From contig JAEYTQ010000702.1 of NCBI GenBank assembly GCA_023433965.1, positions 1 to 5,876 on the forward strand: 5,876 bases of DNA. The letters run 5' to 3'. The position numbers and the translations under genes are program-made. The stretch comes from Pseudomonadota bacterium. Its GTDB lineage: Bacteria > Pseudomonadota > Alphaproteobacteria > Rhizobiales > Xanthobacteraceae. Under the pieces are notes generated by a model. That model worked only from the letters and a program-made list of their open reading frames with translations, was not told where the DNA came from and searched no databases. Below, piece by piece: positions 5,479 to 5,876 of this stretch (within the stretch, counting starts at the first letter, position 1; each line of letters begins with the position of its first letter).

Positions 5479-5876
5479 GTGAACCTTAAAATCGCTTTGT
5501 CGCCTGAGCATGTTGCCCGCGCCTGCGCCGACGCGATGTGGGCGGAGGACGATGCCTCCAAGGGACTCGGCATGGAGATCGTCGAGATCGGCCCCGGCTT
5601 CGCGACGCTTGCGATGACGGTGCGGCCGGACATGGTCAACGGCCAGCGCATTGCCCATGGCGGCTTCATCTTCACGCTTGCCGATTCCGCCTTTGCGTTC
5701 GCCTGCAACTCGCAGAATGAGCGCGTCGTGGCGGCGCAGGGGCAGATCACCTTCATCAAGCCGGGCAAGCTCGGCGACCGGCTCATCGCAAGAGCGCGGG
5801 AGATCACCCGCGGCGGGCGTTCCGGCATTTACGACGTGCGCGTCACCGCGGGCGAGACCGTGATCGCGGAATTCCG
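5479..5876 (+). CDS. paaI: Hydroxyphenylacetyl-CoA-type hotdog thioesterase PaaI (3'-truncated by window)
   Basis: The frame is open from GTG 5479 to the window end, giving 132 full codons plus 2 bases; the last part of the protein is missing. PaaI is a cytoplasmic hotdog-fold thioesterase that hydrolyses hydroxylated phenylacetyl-CoA and other dead-end CoA esters, freeing CoA when the pathway stalls. The protein starts NLKIALSPEHVARACADAMW after the initiator. It then shows LGMEIVEIGPGFATL, VNGQRIAHGG with the hotdog HGG signature (about residues 63-65), FTLADSAFAFACNS with the catalytic Asp and Ser region, and IYDVRVT. These match E. coli PaaI (NG-x4-HGG, LADTAFAYACNS, VYDV). It lies 101 nt after paaE, the only sizeable gap within the catabolic set, so it may have its own promoter or be read from the main operon at a lower level. 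Confidence 0.93.
   Translation, partial: MNLKIALSPEHVARACADAMWAEDDASKGLGMEIVEIGPGFATLAMTVRPDMVNGQRIAHGGFIFTLADSAFAFACNSQNERVVAAQGQITFIKPGKLGDRLIARAREITRGGRSGIYDVRVTAGETVIAEF

Noticed and set aside
5448..5828. Minus-strand open frames at 5416-5658 and 5448-5828, the only long complete frames near the window end
   Set aside because: The plus strand from GTG 5479 encodes a clear PaaI that is missed as a complete frame only because its stop lies outside the window.
1..5876. CRISPR arrays, tRNA or rRNA genes, insertion sequences, attachment sites, riboswitches
   Set aside because: Read for and not seen: no regularly spaced repeats, cloverleaf or rRNA-like stretch, transposase or terminal inverted repeats; the gaps between genes are all about 100 nt or shorter.

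Overview
The window is a phenylacetic acid (paa) catabolic locus in a G+C-rich bacterium. Gene content, protein sequences and layout suggest an alphaproteobacterium, most likely a Bradyrhizobium-like Rhizobiales member. That placement is an impression from protein similarity and base composition; no database search was possible. All genes lie on the + strand.

Layout: (1) 1-729, an alpha/beta-hydrolase whose true N-terminus may lie before the window. (2) 787-1653, paaX, the phenylacetyl-CoA-responsive repressor. (3) 1654-1728, a short, strikingly AT-rich gap with the likely promoter/operator of the catabolic operon. (4) 1729-5377, paaA-paaB-paaC-paaD-paaE, tightly packed with a 10-nt gap, a 1-nt overlap, a 7-nt overlap and a 2-nt gap. 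(5) 5378-5478, a gap holding a small hairpin and a perfect TTGACA hexamer. (6) 5479-end, paaI with a GTG start, cut by the window edge.

How the genes work together: PaaABCE is the soluble diiron multicomponent epoxidase that converts phenylacetyl-CoA to its ring-1,2-epoxide. PaaA is the catalytic subunit, PaaC the structural partner, PaaB a small bridging subunit and PaaE the NADPH:flavin:[2Fe-2S] reductase. PaaD is a DUF59 (MIP18-type) protein with a zinc-ribbon-like tail, thought to serve Fe-S or metal centre assembly. PaaI is a hotdog thioesterase that hydrolyses stalled CoA intermediates. PaaX should shut the operon until phenylacetyl-CoA accumulates. The ligase (paaK) and the later ring-opening and beta-oxidation genes (paaG, paaZ, paaF, paaH, paaJ) are not in the window.

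Nothing here is a new biochemical system: every gene but the hydrolase belongs to the known paa pathway. The points worth a second look are regulatory (a possibly leaderless paaX, an inverted repeat and a repeated TGTTA motif before paaA, a separate paaI signal) and the linkage of an uncharacterised esterase-like gene to paaX.
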